Source: an uncultured Veillonella sp.
GTDB taxonomy: Bacteria; Bacillota; Negativicutes; Veillonellales; Veillonellaceae
Reading direction: 5' to 3'
Length of the DNA: 64,000 bases
NCBI RefSeq assembly: GCF_937981445.1
Contig: NZ_CALJON010000014.1
Location: 33,361-97,360 of the forward strand
Part shown: positions 36,834-46,373 of the stretch, piece after piece
Layout of the letters: every line of letters starts with the position of its first letter
Position numbering within the stretch: the first letter of the stretch is position 1
Program-made: the position numbers and the translations under genes
The notes under the pieces: model-generated
Databases searched by the model: none
The model's input: only the letters and a program-made list of their open reading frames with translations
What the model was told of the DNA's origin: nothing

Positions 36834-37242
36834 ATTTTTTATCTTTAAATATAGATTCACCAGGGCTTAAAGGGGTAGGTACATTGCCTGGGTCTGGGTT
36901 AAAGTCTTTAATAGACGTTTCTGGTTGAAGCGGGTTACTAGGTGGCACGGCCAATTCTGGGTGGAGCCATTCAAGTTGCATAACACGCCACTGCAAGGCA
37001 TTGTTTTGCTTTTTTAGTATCCATACTTCTTTTTCTAAGGTTTTAAGACGCTCTGCATGGTCATTGCTAATATGCTCTAAATTGGTGATGCGGTAGTCAA
37101 AGCTATCGTAATCACTCATGTTGTGCTCGCCGTACACACGGGTGGCAAGTTCATCAATTTGAGCTTGTTGATACGCGATGAAGGCCACGAGGGCAACAAA
37201 GAGTAGTGAAATAACTGATTTATAAACGGTAGGCCGTTTCAT
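36832..37242 (-). CDS. Small membrane-anchored coiled-coil protein, unknown function
   Basis: I do not recognise this 136-residue protein. An N-terminal hydrophobic segment (VISLLFVALVAFIAY, about residues 9-23) looks like a single membrane anchor. A coiled-coil-like stretch at about residues 25-95 follows (LEHISNDHAERLKTLEKEVWILKKQNNAL), then a Pro-rich tail. The architecture suggests a membrane-tethered protein with the coiled coil on the outer face. A terminator overlaps its stop codon region. AAAGGAATG precedes the start on the minus strand. It lies 165 bases downstream of the LysR gene in the same direction and may or may not be co-transcribed. Confidence 0.75.
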   Translation of the reverse strand: MKRPTVYKSVISLLFVALVAFIAYQQAQIDELATRVYGEHNMSDYDSFDYRITNLEHISNDHAERLKTLEKEVWILKKQNNALQWRVMQLEWLHPELAVPPSNPLQPETSIKDFNPDPGNVPTPLSPGESIFKDKK

Positions 37243-37407
37243 AAGACATTCCTTTTATATTTTATTGTTTATGCTTAGCTTAGTGGCGATTATATCACAG
37301 GGCTAAGCGTATTTTAATTTAGTTCTAAACTTTTTTTAGTTTAAAGTTTTTTGTTTAGCTCGAGAACTTTTTTAGTTAGGTAGCAACTCATTACTTGTTT
37401 TTGTGTT

Positions 37408-38334
37408 TTATTTTATTTCAGGATTAGCACCTGTTGGTAATGGAAGTTTAGCTGTTACAAAATCTAACCACAAGCGAGATGCATGGGAGAGGTAATGGCC
37501 TTTCTTCCAAATTACATATAAAGTGTGAGTAATTTCAGGTTTAATCAATGGGCGTACTACTACATTAGTGGCTACTCTAGTATTTTCTCCCTTGCTAGGG
37601 CAGAGGCGACTAGGAAGTAAAGCCACAGCTAAGTGGGCACCGACGGTTTGAAGCATGAGGTCCCGTTGGCTTGTTTCGAATACAATATGTGGCTGGAACC
37701 CAGCATGTTTACATGCTTTTACAACTTCATCGTGAAGATTAAAATCATCTTTGTGAAGTACGAAGGATTCATCTGCTAGCATTTCAAGAGAAATTTCCTT
37801 TTCTTTAGCTAATGGATTGTCACGAGGTAAAATAACGGACAATGGATCGCTCGTTAGATAGAAGGATTCAAACTCTTTTGGATTTGGTTTAGTACAAATA
37901 ATGCCAATATCTACCATGCCTTCTTGTACGCTGAGTTCGATTTTCTTGGAGCCATATTCATAAAGCTCTAGCTCAATTTGAGGGTACGCACGTTTGAACT
38001 CCCCAAGAAGTTGAGCAAAGATTGGCGCATCAGTAATAGGTGGTAAACCGATGAGGATGGAACCTTGTTCAAGACGGAATTCGTTTTCGAAATCTACTTT
38101 TAAATGCTCAAACATGAATACAACACGTTTAGCATGTGTTAAGAAGATGGTGCCGCCATCAGTTAATTCTACAGATTTGGCATTACGCATGAAGAGCACC
38201 ACGCCAAGCTCATCTTCCAATGCCTTAATAGTACGGCTAATAGCAGATTGGGAGATATGCAAGTTACGTGCTGCCTTACTAAAGCTCTTTTGGTCGGCTA
38301 CTTCTACGAAGTATTTTAAATGATGAAAGTCCAT
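37408..38334 (-). CDS. LysR-family regulator divergent from nifJ
   Basis: The 308-residue protein has the LysR winged HTH (FSKAARNLHISQSAISRTIKALEDELG) and a substrate-binding-like C-terminal domain. GAGGTG precedes the start. It faces away from nifJ across 678 bases containing two inverted repeats, the usual arrangement for a LysR activator of a divergent gene. Control of nifJ is therefore the leading hypothesis. The citrate-lyase fusion on the other side already has its own LysR neighbour. Confidence 0.9.
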   Translation of the reverse strand: MDFHHLKYFVEVADQKSFSKAARNLHISQSAISRTIKALEDELGVVLFMRNAKSVELTDGGTIFLTHAKRVVFMFEHLKVDFENEFRLEQGSILIGLPPITDAPIFAQLLGEFKRAYPQIELELYEYGSKKIELSVQEGMVDIGIICTKPNPKEFESFYLTSDPLSVILPRDNPLAKEKEISLEMLADESFVLHKDDFNLHDEVVKACKHAGFQPHIVFETSQRDLMLQTVGAHLAVALLPSRLCPSKGENTRVATNVVVRPLIKPEITHTLYVIWKKGHYLSHASRLWLDFVTAKLPLPTGANPEIK

Positions 38335-38399
38335 GGTACACCTCGAGTATTAAATAAAAAGTATAAAAATATACTAAAAAATAAACAATAATTAGGGCT

Positions 38400-38445
38400 T
38401 ATTGAGAATGCCCTACTATGTATAGTACGGCCCTCATTCTCAATA
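38400..38445. promoter_or_regulatory. Inverted repeat near the LysR gene
   Basis: TATTGAGAATG (38400-38410) pairs with CATTCTCAATA (38435-38445); an inner TACTA/TAGTA can pair too. TTGACA follows at 38456-38461. It may be an operator for the minus-strand LysR gene or a terminator-like hairpin. The rest of 38335-39012 holds only AT-rich DNA and the nifJ signals. Confidence 0.5.
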
Positions 38446-38862
38446 TACTATATAGTTGACATAGTCGGAAACATTTAACACAACTAAGAAGAATGCAATT
38501 AAATCGATACATTTAAATGTATGAGTAAATGTAAAGCAACTATGAAAAAAAGTAAATTGATAATCTCATAATTAGCAAACCAACACGTTGCCTTCATATT
38601 GCTATCTCATTTCTATAATTGTATAATGAACGTATGAGGCTATATCGATTTGTTATTTTAGGAATGAAATAAGTCCTCCTCTTGTAATTGAGTATTAATA
38701 GTATTATATTATTACATTTTTGCAAGATAGGCAATGGTTTTACGAAAAATACGACATATAATGCATTAAAATTTAACATTATATGTTGCTTAGTGAGTAA
38801 TAGAATGCCTTAAAGAGGCGATAGGCCATGTGTATTTCATAATATATTGCGTTTTAGTCAAT

Positions 38863-38924
38863 CCTATAGTGTATTCAATATACTAGTATACTATAGGCTA
38901 TTTACACGCAACGAGTTATATAAT
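38863..38924 (+). promoter_or_regulatory. Candidate nifJ promoter with upstream dyad
   Basis: CCTATAGTGTA (38863-38873) and TATACTATAGG (38887-38897) form an 11-bp inverted repeat with one mismatch, ending just upstream of a perfect TATAAT (38919-38924). No good -35 box lies at the correct distance, which fits activator-dependent expression. Confidence 0.55.
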
Positions 38925-39012
38925 GCGCTAGGTGCGGGGGAATTTGTTCCTGAGATAATAAGGGTAAGCAAGTGTACAACTCATTTTTAATGCTTAAGGA
39001 GGCTTTTTTAAC

Positions 39013-42000
39013 ATGAGTAAAATGAAAACTATGGACGGCAACCAAGCTGCGGCTCACGTTGCATACGGTTTTACCGAAGTAGCTGCTATCTATCCAATTA
39101 CACCATCATCTCCAATGCCAGAACACATTGATGAATGGTCTGCTACAGGTCGTAAAAACATCTTCGGTCATCCAGTACAAGTTGTAGAAATGCAATCTGA
39201 AGCTGGTGCTGCAGGCGCTGTACACGGTTCCTTACAGGCAGGTGCCTTGACAACTACATTTACGTCTTCTCAAGGTTTGCTTTTAATGTTACCAAACCTT
39301 TACAAAGTGGCTGGTGAATTACTTCCAGGCGTATTCCATGTAGCAGCTCGTGCGTTAGCAGCTCATGCACTTTCCATCTTTGGTGACCACCAAGACGTAA
39401 TGGCAGCTCGTGCTGCTGGTTGTGCTATGCTTTCCGAAGCATCTGTTCAAGAAGTTATGGACCTTGCTCCAGTTGCACATTTAACTGCAATTAAGACTCG
39501 CGTACCTTTCATTAACTTCTTCGACGGTTTCAGAACTTCCCATGAAATTCAAAAAATCGAAGTTCTTGACTATGAAGATTTAAAACCATTAGTAGATATG
39601 GAAGCTGTTAAAGAATTCCGCAAACGTGCCTTGAATCCAGATTCCCCTGTAACTCGTGGTACTGCAGAAAACCCTGACATTTACTTCCAACATCGTGAAT
39701 CTGCTAACCCATTCTATTTAGAAGTTCCAAATGTAGTAGAACATTACATGGCTGAAATTAACAAAATTACTGGCCGTAACTATCAATTATTCAACTACAT
39801 CGGTGCTCCTGATGCTACTGATGTTATCGTAGCTATGGGTTCTAGCTGCCAAGTAGTAGAAGAAACTGTTAACTACTTAAACGCTCAAGGCCGCAAAGTA
39901 GGTCTTGTTAAGATTCACTTATTCCGTCCATTCGCAACTGATCGTTTCATCGCTGCTCTTCCTAAGACTGTACAACGCATTGCAGTATTAGACCGCACTA
40001 AAGAACCAGGCGCATTGGCTGAACCTTTATTCTTAGACGTTCAAGCTGCTTTAGTTCAACATGATGTAAATGCTAAAGTATTTGCTGGTCGTTACGGTTT
40101 AAGCTCCAAAGACGTTATCCCTTCCGATATCGTAGCTGTATTTGACAACATGGTAGCTGACGCTCCTAAACGTCAATTCACTTTAGGTATCGAAGATGAC
40201 GTAACTAACTTATCCTTAAAACGCGTTGAAGGCGTTGACATTAAAGACGAAGGCTTAACTGGCTGTAAATTCTGGGGCTTCGGTTCCGACGGTACTGTTG
40301 GTGCTAACAAGTCTGCTATCAAAATCATCGGTGACTACACTGACATGTATGCTCAAGCATACTTCGATTACGACTCCAAAAAATCTGGCGGCGTAACTAT
40401 GTCTCACTTACGTTTTGGTAAAACTCCAATCAACAAACCTTACCTTGTAACTGAACCAGAATTCATCGCTTGTCATCGTCAATCCTATGTTCACGAATAC
40501 GATTTACTTCGTGGCATCAAAAAAGGCGGTACATTCTTATTGAACTGTACTTGGACTCCAGAAGAATTAGCTGAAAAATTACCTGCTAAACTTCGCCGTA
40601 CTATTGCAGAAAAAGAATTAAACTTCTACATTATCAACGCTGCTGCTATCGCTCAAGAAATCGGTCTTGGCGGTCGTATCAACATGATTTGTCAAGCTGC
40701 ATTCTTCAAATTGACAAACATCATCCCTGTTGATAAAGCTATTGAATACTTAAAAGATTCCGTAGAAAAAACATATGGCAAAAAAGGTCAAAACGTTGTT
40801 GATATGAACAACGCTGCTATTGACAAAGGTGTTGACGCATTAGTTAAAATCGACGTTCCAGCTGACTGGAAAAACGCTGTTGATGAAAAAGCTGCTGCAG
40901 TTAAACCTGGTTGCCAATCTTGCCCAAGCTATGTGGAAAACATCTGTAAACCAGTTAATGCTCAAGCAGGTTATGATTTACCAGTAAGTACTTTCACAAC
41001 TCATGAAGATGGTACTTTACCTTCTGGTACTGCTGCTTACGAAAAACGTGGTGCTGCATTATTCGTTCCACACTGGATCAAAGAAAACTGTATCCAATGT
41101 AACCAATGTGCGTTCGTATGTCCACATGCTACAATTCGTCCAGTACTTGCTACTGAAGAAGAAGTTAAAAACGGTCCTGCAAACTTTGAAGCAATCCCAG
41201 CTCTTGGCAGCAAAGATGGCTTACAATTCCGCATTGCCGTATCTCCACTTGACTGCTTAGGATGCTCCAACTGTGTTAACATTTGTCCATCCCCTAAAGG
41301 AAAAGCAATCGAAATGCGCCCAATCGATGGCGAAATGGAATTTGCTGAAACTTGGGATTATGCAGTTAACTTACCAACAAAAGCTAACCCAATGAACAAA
41401 GCAACAGTTAAGGGTAGCCAATTCGAACAACCATTGCTCGAATTCTCCGGCGCTTGCGCAGGTTGCGGCGAAACTCCTTATGCTCGCTTGATTACTCAAT
41501 TGTTCGGTGACCGTATGGTTATTGCTAATGCTACTGGTTGTTCCTCCATCTGGGGCGCTTCCATGCCAGCTTCTCCATACACTAAAAACCAACAAGGTCA
41601 TGGTCCAGCTTGGGCTAACTCCTTGTTCGAAGACAATGCTGAATATGGCTATGGTATGTTAGTTGGTGCTAAGAAAATCCGCACTCAATTAGCTGAAACT
41701 GCAGAAATAGTTGCTGAAACTGCTGCTCCAAGCTTAAAAGCTGCTATTGAAAATTGGTTAGAAGCTAAAGACCAAGGCGAAGGTTCTCGTGAACGCGTAG
41801 CTGCTTTAGTTGCTGAACTTGAAAAAGCTGAAAAAACTGAAGAAGTTCAAGAAATGCTTGATAAGAAACAATATCTTGTTAAACGTTCCCAATGGATCTT
41901 CGGTGGTGACGGATGGGCTTATGATATCGGCTTCGGCGGTCTTGACCATGTATTAGCATCTGGCGAAGACATCAACGTATTCGTATTCGATACTGAAGTT

Positions 42001-42546
42001 TACTCCAATACTGGTGGTCAATCCTCCAAATCTACTCATACAGCTGCTGTAGCTCAATTCGCTGCTTCTGGTAAACGTACTAAGAAGAAAGACCTTGGCA
42101 TGATGGCAATGTCTTATGGCTATGTATATGTAGCTCAAGTATCTATGGGTGCTGACAAAAACCAATTAATGAAAGCTATCACTGAAGCTGAAGCATATCC
42201 AGGACCATCCTTAATCATCGGTTATGCTCCATGTATTAACCATGGTATTAAAGGTGGCATGGGCGGTGCTCAAGAAGAACAACGCCGTGCAGTTGCTTCT
42301 GGTTACTGGGATCTATACCGTTACAACCCAGCTCTTAAAGCTGCAGGTAAAAACCCATTCAGCCTTGATTCTAAAGAACCAACTGAAAGCTTCCGCGACT
42401 TCTTAATGCATGAAGTTCGTTATGCTTCCTTGAAGAAAGCAGCTCCAGAAATTGCTGAAGAATTATTCGAAAAAACTGAAGCTGACGCTAAAGAACGCCG
42501 TCAATCTTATGTTCGTCTACAAAAAGGTTTTGAAGAAAACTTATAA
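39013..42546 (+). CDS. nifJ: Pyruvate:ferredoxin (flavodoxin) oxidoreductase
   Basis: This 1177-residue single-chain enzyme oxidises pyruvate to acetyl-CoA and CO2, reducing ferredoxin; it is central to anaerobic lactate/pyruvate catabolism. The N-terminal domain starts with MDGNQAAAHVAYGFTEVAAIYPITPSS. Two ferredoxin-type 4Fe-4S motifs are present (CIQCNQCAFVCPHA and CLGCSNCVNICPSPKG), then the proximal cluster ACAGCGETPY and the thiamine diphosphate region GDGWAYDIGFGG. Length is typical. Codon use is more biased than in its neighbours (many GCT, AAA and GAA codons), consistent with high expression. AAGGAGG precedes ATG 39013. Confidence 0.97.
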   Translation: MSKMKTMDGNQAAAHVAYGFTEVAAIYPITPSSPMPEHIDEWSATGRKNIFGHPVQVVEMQSEAGAAGAVHGSLQAGALTTTFTSSQGLLLMLPNLYKVAGELLPGVFHVAARALAAHALSIFGDHQDVMAARAAGCAMLSEASVQEVMDLAPVAHLTAIKTRVPFINFFDGFRTSHEIQKIEVLDYEDLKPLVDMEAVKEFRKRALNPDSPVTRGTAENPDIYFQHRESANPFYLEVPNVVEHYMAEINKITGRNYQLFNYIGAPDATDVIVAMGSSCQVVEETVNYLNAQGRKVGLVKIHLFRPFATDRFIAALPKTVQRIAVLDRTKEPGALAEPLFLDVQAALVQHDVNAKVFAGRYGLSSKDVIPSDIVAVFDNMVADAPKRQFTLGIEDDVTNLSLKRVEGVDIKDEGLTGCKFWGFGSDGTVGANKSAIKIIGDYTDMYAQAYFDYDSKKSGGVTMSHLRFGKTPINKPYLVTEPEFIACHRQSYVHEYDLLRGIKKGGTFLLNCTWTPEELAEKLPAKLRRTIAEKELNFYIINAAAIAQEIGLGGRINMICQAAFFKLTNIIPVDKAIEYLKDSVEKTYGKKGQNVVDMNNAAIDKGVDALVKIDVPADWKNAVDEKAAAVKPGCQSCPSYVENICKPVNAQAGYDLPVSTFTTHEDGTLPSGTAAYEKRGAALFVPHWIKENCIQCNQCAFVCPHATIRPVLATEEEVKNGPANFEAIPALGSKDGLQFRIAVSPLDCLGCSNCVNICPSPKGKAIEMRPIDGEMEFAETWDYAVNLPTKANPMNKATVKGSQFEQPLLEFSGACAGCGETPYARLITQLFGDRMVIANATGCSSIWGASMPASPYTKNQQGHGPAWANSLFEDNAEYGYGMLVGAKKIRTQLAETAEIVAETAAPSLKAAIENWLEAKDQGEGSRERVAALVAELEKAEKTEEVQEMLDKKQYLVKRSQWIFGGDGWAYDIGFGGLDHVLASGEDINVFVFDTEVYSNTGGQSSKSTHTAAVAQFAASGKRTKKKDLGMMAMSYGYVYVAQVSMGADKNQLMKAITEAEAYPGPSLIIGYAPCINHGIKGGMGGAQEEQRRAVASGYWDLYRYNPALKAAGKNPFSLDSKEPTESFRDFLMHEVRYASLKKAAPEIAEELFEKTEADAKERRQSYVRLQKGFEENL

Positions 42547-42597
42547 TCCTAGACTTGCGTAAGTGAGACCGTTCACTAGTGAGATAGTGAAGTAAAT

Positions 42598-42638
42598 AAA
42601 AACCACAAGACTCTCGAAAGAGGGCCTTGTGGTTTTTT
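42598..42638 (+). terminator. Terminator of nifJ
   Basis: AAAACCACAAG and CTCT pair with AGAG and CTTGTGGTTTT around CGAA, then TT. The rest of 42639-42896 holds no gene; a TATAAT at 42797-42802 may serve the next gene. Confidence 0.92.
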
Positions 42639-42896
42639 GTTATATTAAAACGAATGTGTATAAAAAAGAGTTGCATTAAAAGTAGTTTAAGGAAATAGCT
42701 TAAAACAAGGAATAGCTTAAAAACATAGATTTTATAAAAAGGACAAGTGAATAAATTTGTCGAAATATTAAAGTAGTGTATTCGCTTTTTTGGACGTATA
42801 ATTTATAGAGATAGTAAATTACATTAAAAGTTAAACTAGTGTTAATGAGATATTAATAGGTAATGTATATCCGGTTGTTTTCGAGGAGGGCCTACT

Positions 42897-44600
42897 ATGA
42901 AATCATCAAAGTATTCAAAGGTATGGTTATTGGCAGCTATTTGTACATTTTGTTTGAGTTCGGGCGAAAGTCAGGCCGCCATTACGGAATCCCTTGCGTC
43001 TTTGCCTAGAACAGTAGTTTTGAGTGATGAAGTTGCGTATGTTAATGAGCAGCCTCTCAATAGCTTGGAAAATTTTAAGGCTGTAGCATTAACTGAAGGG
43101 CTAGTGCCAGCAGCAGTGAATGCGTCTGGACGAGGGTCAGCAGAGGATTATCAAGCAGTACCTACGGCGCTTGCTATTGTAGAATCTAAATCTGGTTATG
43201 GATTAATAGATAATCAAGGTCATGAAGTTGTGCCGGCGCAGTACAAATATGTAGAGTCGACCAATAAGGGGCAAGCTCTTGTTTTTAGTAATCCTGTAGA
43301 GAAAAAGAAGGCTATAGATAAGAAAGATAATAAAGAGAATACAGATAACAAAGGGCATAAAGATACAGAAAATAAAAGCGCAGATATGACGAAGCCTAGG
43401 GAAGGCACAACAACTGATGCTAAACCATATGTAGGGGTTCGTATAATGGCGCCACAGGCCAATGAGGCGATGTATGAATCAGATATGTATTTGCCATTTA
43501 AAGATAAAGAAACCAAGCGCTATGGCTTTAAGACTCTTAATGATGAGGTCGTGATTGCACCGCAGTATAAGAAAGTGTATACCGATTTTAGTGAAGATCG
43601 AGCCTTTGTTAAAAATGCAAAGGGTAAAATGATTGGTATTGATAGTAAAGGGACTGAATTATTTACGGTTGACGCTGATTATGTAAAACCATATCACAAT
43701 GGCTTAGCTGAGATACAACGGAAGGTCTCAGGTTTTAATGTGTTAGGTGCCCTTGCAGGCATTGCCTTAGGTGGTTTTGGTGGCAGTCATGATACAGGTG
43801 TTGGTATAAGTTTTGGCAGTGATGGAATCGGTATTGGCATAGGTCATGGCTATGATTATGATGATTTCTGGGATTATAGCCATCACCACCATTTTTATGG
43901 CGCTGTAAATGTGGTACGAGATAAGGTAAAACGGGGCTATATTGATAAATCTGGTAAAGTCATAGTAGATAGTAAGAATGATTTTGTCTATCCTATGATG
44001 CCTTTCGGTACAATTATTGAAAATGATCGCCAACTAGCTGTAGTAAATCGCCAAGGAGAGATTCTCATTCCATTTGGAGATTATGAGTTAGAGAGAATTA
44101 GTTTATCTGATCCATATATTGCCTTGAAAAATAGAAATACAGAAAAGCGTGGCGTATTAAATTACAATGATAATACAGAAGTGTTGCCATTTATTTATTC
44201 ATCAGTGGATTTTATGAATGATACTTATATTGTTGCTGAAGGTGCAGATGCTAAGCATGTATATAAAATGGAGCCACAACGTGAGGAAGTATTTACATTA
44301 TCTAAAGGGGCAAAACACAGTTACTTTGGTGCGGAAGGCTATGCTTGGGTAGTGAATGACTCCTTACTAGGCGATGGCTTTACAGGGTATAAAATTATCG
44401 ATAAATTAGGTCAAGTAGTGTATGAAGCGAAGGATGTACAGGTACAAGATGTGTCGAATTTTGTATCCTATTACTCGGCTGTTCGCGTTGATGGTAAGTG
44501 GGGCGTTATGGACACGCATGGGCACTGGATTGTAGAGCCCATGTATAAGAACCTTCGCTTCCTATTGCCTTTAGGTAGTCAAACAATGACCATCCGATAA
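42897..44600 (+). CDS. Secreted WG-repeat protein with glycine/histidine-rich insert
   Basis: This 567-residue protein starts with a signal peptide (about residues 1-28, ending SQAA). It has several WG-type repeats: YGLIDNQGHEVVPAQY near residue 101, YGFKTLNDEVVIAPQY near 209, RGYIDKSGKVIV near 346 and WGVMDTHGHWIVEPMY near the C-terminus. A charged Lys/Asp/Asn-rich linker lies at about 135-170. Residues about 283-333 are an unusual Gly-rich and then His/Asp-rich insert. WG repeats form beta-propeller-like folds of unclear function. Location is probably periplasmic or outer surface. GAGGAGGG precedes the start. Confidence 0.82.
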   Translation: MKSSKYSKVWLLAAICTFCLSSGESQAAITESLASLPRTVVLSDEVAYVNEQPLNSLENFKAVALTEGLVPAAVNASGRGSAEDYQAVPTALAIVESKSGYGLIDNQGHEVVPAQYKYVESTNKGQALVFSNPVEKKKAIDKKDNKENTDNKGHKDTENKSADMTKPREGTTTDAKPYVGVRIMAPQANEAMYESDMYLPFKDKETKRYGFKTLNDEVVIAPQYKKVYTDFSEDRAFVKNAKGKMIGIDSKGTELFTVDADYVKPYHNGLAEIQRKVSGFNVLGALAGIALGGFGGSHDTGVGISFGSDGIGIGIGHGYDYDDFWDYSHHHHFYGAVNVVRDKVKRGYIDKSGKVIVDSKNDFVYPMMPFGTIIENDRQLAVVNRQGEILIPFGDYELERISLSDPYIALKNRNTEKRGVLNYNDNTEVLPFIYSSVDFMNDTYIVAEGADAKHVYKMEPQREEVFTLSKGAKHSYFGAEGYAWVVNDSLLGDGFTGYKIIDKLGQVVYEAKDVQVQDVSNFVSYYSAVRVDGKWGVMDTHGHWIVEPMYKNLRFLLPLGSQTMTIR

Positions 44601-44667
44601 TGCTTATTATACCTAGGTTAACAGAATACATTAAGCAGAAACTTCGAGCAAAGAGCTAATAATAAAT

Positions 44668-44703
44668 AAAAGCGACTTACCCAAAGGGCAAGTCGCTTTT
44701 TGT
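44668..44703. terminator. Bidirectional terminator between the WG gene and putP
   Basis: AAAAGCGACTT and CCC pair with GGG and AAGTCGCTTTT around AAA; T-runs are available on both strands. Confidence 0.92.
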
Positions 44704-46184
44704 TATAAAATATGCATTTTTTGAGCTTCGTCAAATTCATCAGTAATTTCTTTTGATGGTGGTGCATCAAGTAGGCTTACTACATAAATAGCGATGGTGG
44801 AAAGAAGGAAACCAGGCACGATTTCATAGAGACCAAACCAGGCAAATTGTTTCCAAATGAGGACTGTAACGCCACCTACAATAACACCAGCGACACAGCC
44901 TTTTAGGGTCATGCGACGCCAGAATAAGGAGAGTAAAATAGCTGGTCCAAAAGCGGCGCCAAAGCCCGCCCAAGCATAGGCTACCATAGTTAGGATGTAG
45001 CTGCTAGGATCAAGGGCCAGCCAAATAGCTAAGGCTGATACAACAAGTACAGTAATTCGGCTTATCATAACGAGCTCATAGTCATTGGTCTTGTGACGTA
45101 CAATATTTTTATACAAGTCCTGTGCTACTGATGAGGCCGTTACTAATAACTGACCAGAGGCTGTACTCATAATGGCAGCGAGCACGGCGGACCAAATGAG
45201 GCCGGCTACAAAAGGCGGGAAGAGCTGTTCATTCATGACAAGGAATACGCGCTCTACATCAGGACCTTCCAGTGGTGTTGTTAAATATACTTTACCTACA
45301 AGACCTACAATAACCGCTGCAATGAGGGAGATAACGACCCATACCATGGCGATATTAGTCGCTTTCTTTAGCTCTTTGGCACTGGAGATAGCCATGAAGC
45401 GGACTAGAATATGTGGTTGACCAAAATAACCAAGCCCCCAAGCCACTGAAGAAATAATGCCAATAACAAGGGTGAATGTATCTGTTTCAGGCCCCCAAAT
45501 CGACAGACCTTGAGGGAATTCTGTAGTGATGAGTTGCATCGTATCGCCCGGGCCACCCATCATAAAGGCGGCTGTTATTGGAACGATGAGTATGGCAAAG
45601 AACATCATGGTTCCTTGAATAAGGTCGGTCCAACTTACAGCGAGGAACCCACCTAAGAAGGTGTAGAAGATAACAACGCCAGCAGTAATTAGCAAGGACG
45701 TAACATAGTCAAGACCAAAGATAGTGTTGAATAATTTGCCTCCCGCTACAAAGCCTGACGAGGTGTAGATGAGGAAGAAAATAACGATAAATAAGGCCGA
45801 TACAATAGGTAGAATTTTAGTATAATCACGGAAGCGATTTTTTAGATAATCGGGGATCGTGAGGCTATTGTTGGCTACTTCTGTATGATTGCGAAGGCGT
45901 TTAGAAATGAAGGCCCAGTTTAGCCAAGTACCGCCAGCTAACCCAATAGCAATCCAAATGGCAGAAATCCCTGTGCTATAGGCAAAGCCCGGCAAACCCA
46001 TGAGCATCCAACCACTCATGTCTGAGGCTTCCGCACTCATAGAGGTAATCCACGGGCCTAGTTGACGGCCACCGAGAATATAGTCACTGAGATTTTTAGA
46101 TTTTCGATAATAGTAAATTCCAATATACATCATAAGCCCTAAATACAGTGCGAAGGCAATGATGATGGAAATTTGTGAGTACAT
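44703..46184 (-). CDS. putP: Sodium/proline symporter
   Basis: The 493-residue inner-membrane protein belongs to the sodium:solute symporter family, with about 13 hydrophobic segments. Conserved segments include the N-terminal LGGRQLGPWITSMSAEASDMSGWMLMG (split here: LGGRQLGPW and SAEASDMSGWM), FVAGGKLF and the sodium-site region SAVLAAIMSTASGQLL. Length and these motifs fit PutP, which takes up proline with Na+. AAGGAGGG precedes the start on the minus strand. It is convergent with the WG gene and divergent from recQ. Confidence 0.92.
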   Translation of the reverse strand: MYSQISIIIAFALYLGLMMYIGIYYYRKSKNLSDYILGGRQLGPWITSMSAEASDMSGWMLMGLPGFAYSTGISAIWIAIGLAGGTWLNWAFISKRLRNHTEVANNSLTIPDYLKNRFRDYTKILPIVSALFIVIFFLIYTSSGFVAGGKLFNTIFGLDYVTSLLITAGVVIFYTFLGGFLAVSWTDLIQGTMMFFAILIVPITAAFMMGGPGDTMQLITTEFPQGLSIWGPETDTFTLVIGIISSVAWGLGYFGQPHILVRFMAISSAKELKKATNIAMVWVVISLIAAVIVGLVGKVYLTTPLEGPDVERVFLVMNEQLFPPFVAGLIWSAVLAAIMSTASGQLLVTASSVAQDLYKNIVRHKTNDYELVMISRITVLVVSALAIWLALDPSSYILTMVAYAWAGFGAAFGPAILLSLFWRRMTLKGCVAGVIVGGVTVLIWKQFAWFGLYEIVPGFLLSTIAIYVVSLLDAPPSKEITDEFDEAQKMHIL

Positions 46185-46373
46185 AGGCAGTACCCTCCTT
46201 CATGTAAAGTTTAATATTTTATTATTGTATCATAAATAGAGGCGTCCTACTATATATTAAGGGCTAAGTCTATAGAAATTTTAAAGCTAATCTGGGCGTC
46301 TTAATTTGCCCGAACTTCCCAGAGATGATAAAATAATAAGATACGAATAGATTATTGTAAAGGACGTGATGAG

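Noticed and set aside
37321..37368. AGTTCT/AGAACT hairpin downstream of the minus-strand LysR gene as a terminator
   Set aside because: The arms are only six bases, the loop is long and the minus-strand side lacks a T-run.
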